A stretch of DNA of 6,655 nt from Thermoplasmata archaeon (lineage in GTDB: Archaea > Thermoplasmatota > Thermoplasmata > Thermoplasmatales > Thermoplasmataceae): assembly GCA_021802165.1 (NCBI GenBank), contig JAKAAU010000089.1, positions 1 to 6,655 of the forward strand, in the 5' to 3' direction. This document shows positions 5,828 through 6,655 of the stretch, piece after piece. Made by a program: the position numbers and the translations under genes. Under the pieces are notes generated by a model. It saw nothing but the letters and a program-made list of their open reading frames with translations. It had not been told where the DNA came from and did not search any database. Numbering within the stretch: position 1 is the first letter of the stretch; each line of letters starts with the position of its first letter.

Positions 5828-6598
5828 ATGTTCAAGCATGTCAATAAAATTCTTAAAAAACACTGCAATAAAATATCAAGGGAATCAAAGGTTGAAGGAA
5901 TAGGCATAGACAGCTATTCTAAGAAGTTTAACCTGTCAGCACATCTATCCATATTAGCAAAAGGGATAATTAAAAAGAATGACCTTACAGATATAGCATA
6001 TAACAATGGAATAAGCAAATCACAGCTGTCAAAGCTCAACAATAAAAGGCCATACACTATATCTGAGAAGGTATTCTACAGCCTTTTAAACACATTCATA
6101 AAGGCACACAGGTATGATATATACCATGATTATCTTGACAAACTATACAGTATTCTGGCAATAGATTCTACATTTATAGAAACAATGGTTAATGGTTCCG
6201 GCATATACCAGAGGGAGAAAAGGAGAAATGGGATAAAGATCCATATTGCAGCTAAAACAAATCACTATGCATTGCCATTGAAGGCAATAATAACACCTGC
6301 AAATGTAAATGATTCCAAAGTATTTGATGATCTGTTATGGCATATAAACGAATACATGTCTGGCAATACTGTTTTAACATTTGATTTAGGGTACTATAGC
6401 TATGACAGGCTTAAGGAATTAAAGGAGAATAATATTAACTTTGTTTCAAGGCTCAGGAAGAATGCCGATTATACTGTAATAAAAGAGGAAACGTTCAACT
6501 CTAAGATTGTAGGGTTCAGGAATGGATTGGAATTGAGGCTTGTATCACCGGATATTGATAATAAAAGGAGGGAGTATGATCTATTCCACTTAATTTAG
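5828..6598 (+). pseudogene. IS4-type transposase, C-terminally truncated
   Basis: This is the remnant of a DDE transposase that would excise and insert its IS. The 256-residue frame starts with an N-terminal DNA-binding region of the DUF4372 type (SYSKKFNLSAHL, then NNKRPYTISEKVFYSLL, about 29-87). The RNase H-like catalytic core follows, with the first aspartate D113 (LAIDSTFIE), the conserved KIHIAAKTNH block (137-146) and the second aspartate D186 (TFDLGYYSYDRL). Homology-like sequence runs to REYDLF (248-253) and then ends abruptly in HLI and a TAG stop. The third acidic residue and the usual R-W-x-x-E-x-x-F-K-x-x-K helix are missing, about 100 or more residues by the family norm of roughly 350-400. 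The protein cannot catalyse transposition by itself. The premature TAG lies inside the right copy of the 10-base direct repeat, pointing to deletion or recombination there and not a simple point mutation. Confidence 0.82.
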
Positions 6599-6599
6599 G
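6590..6599. repeat. Right copy of 10-base direct repeat TTAATTTAGG
   Basis: It is identical to 5622-5631. It begins four bases after the last recognisable transposase codon (F253, ending at 6586) and supplies the premature TAG stop, so it marks the junction where the original right part of the IS was lost. Confidence 0.45.
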
Positions 6600-6608
6600 A
6601 CGGTTATA

Positions 6609-6655
6609 ATTGAGAATATATAAAAATATTATAATATCCCAAAAGTGTGCTATAT
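6609..6655. other. AT-rich right end of the window, no gene seen
   Basis: The stretch contains a perfect 12-base palindrome, ATATTATAATAT (6626-6637). Read on the minus strand, GGGATATTATAA resembles a TATA box pointing left. Neither strand encodes anything like the missing first two helices of the transporter, so the original continuation of that gene is not found here. Confidence 0.3.

Larger units (their letters stand above)
5594..6608 (+). mobile_element. Remnant of an IS4-type insertion sequence; boundaries tentative
   Basis: The segment contains a truncated IS4-type transposase gene and adjoins the point where the transporter gene is cut off. A short imperfect inverted repeat, TATGACCGT (5594-5602) and ACGGTTATA (6600-6608), matches at 8 of 9 positions and is one candidate pair of ends. 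The perfect direct repeat TTAATTTAGG (5622-5631 and 6590-6599) lies just inside it. These two signals imply different boundaries, and no full-length terminal inverted repeat is evident. The transposase lacks its C-terminus, so the original right end has probably been deleted. The presence of IS-derived DNA is well supported; its exact limits are not. Confidence 0.5.

Noticed and set aside
1..6655. CRISPR array or cas, toxin-antitoxin or other defence genes
   Set aside because: No regularly spaced repeats and no such protein motifs were found on either strand.

Overview
The window reads as a piece of an archaeal chromosome, most likely from the Thermoplasmata (Ferroplasma/Thermoplasma-like). 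The grounds are an archaeal MCM replicative helicase, an archaea-specific DUF424 protein, a seven-iron-type ferredoxin, a tRNA gene without an encoded CCA end, AT-rich DNA, and TATA boxes placed about 26 bases before start codons (leaderless transcription). The MCM, DUF424, ferredoxin and tRNA calls are secure. The exact lineage is an inference.

Bases 1-2580 are a minus-strand housekeeping block. The MCM helicase gene is followed without a gap by the DUF424 gene. A separate gene with its own TATA box and Shine-Dalgarno then starts at base 36 and runs off the left edge. Bases 2580-3030 hold a divergent ferredoxin gene with a good TATA box.

Bases 3180-4566 form a tRNA/integrase module. A tRNA-Thr(GGT) with an abnormal T-loop is followed 42 bases later by a full-length tyrosine recombinase pointing away from it. 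The recombinase has all expected catalytic residues and a C-terminal zinc ribbon. This is the usual geometry of an element integrated at a tRNA gene, but no second copy of the tRNA 3' end is visible in the window.

Bases 4567-6655 are visibly more AT-rich and decayed. A minus-strand drug-efflux-type MFS transporter has lost its N-terminal two membrane helices at about 5588. Just beyond the break lie a locally GC-richer segment with several hairpins (5631-5790) and an IS4-type transposase lacking its last catalytic region. A perfect 10-base direct repeat brackets the hairpin segment and the transposase. The likely history is a housekeeping region ending in a tRNA gene that became an entry point for mobile DNA, followed by insertions and deletions that left broken genes.

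No complete, clearly new defence or mobile system can be demonstrated here. The items most worth a second look are the odd tRNA T-loop, the inverted repeat around the tRNA that overlaps the candidate integrase promoter, and the unexplained hairpin-rich segment upstream of the transposase.
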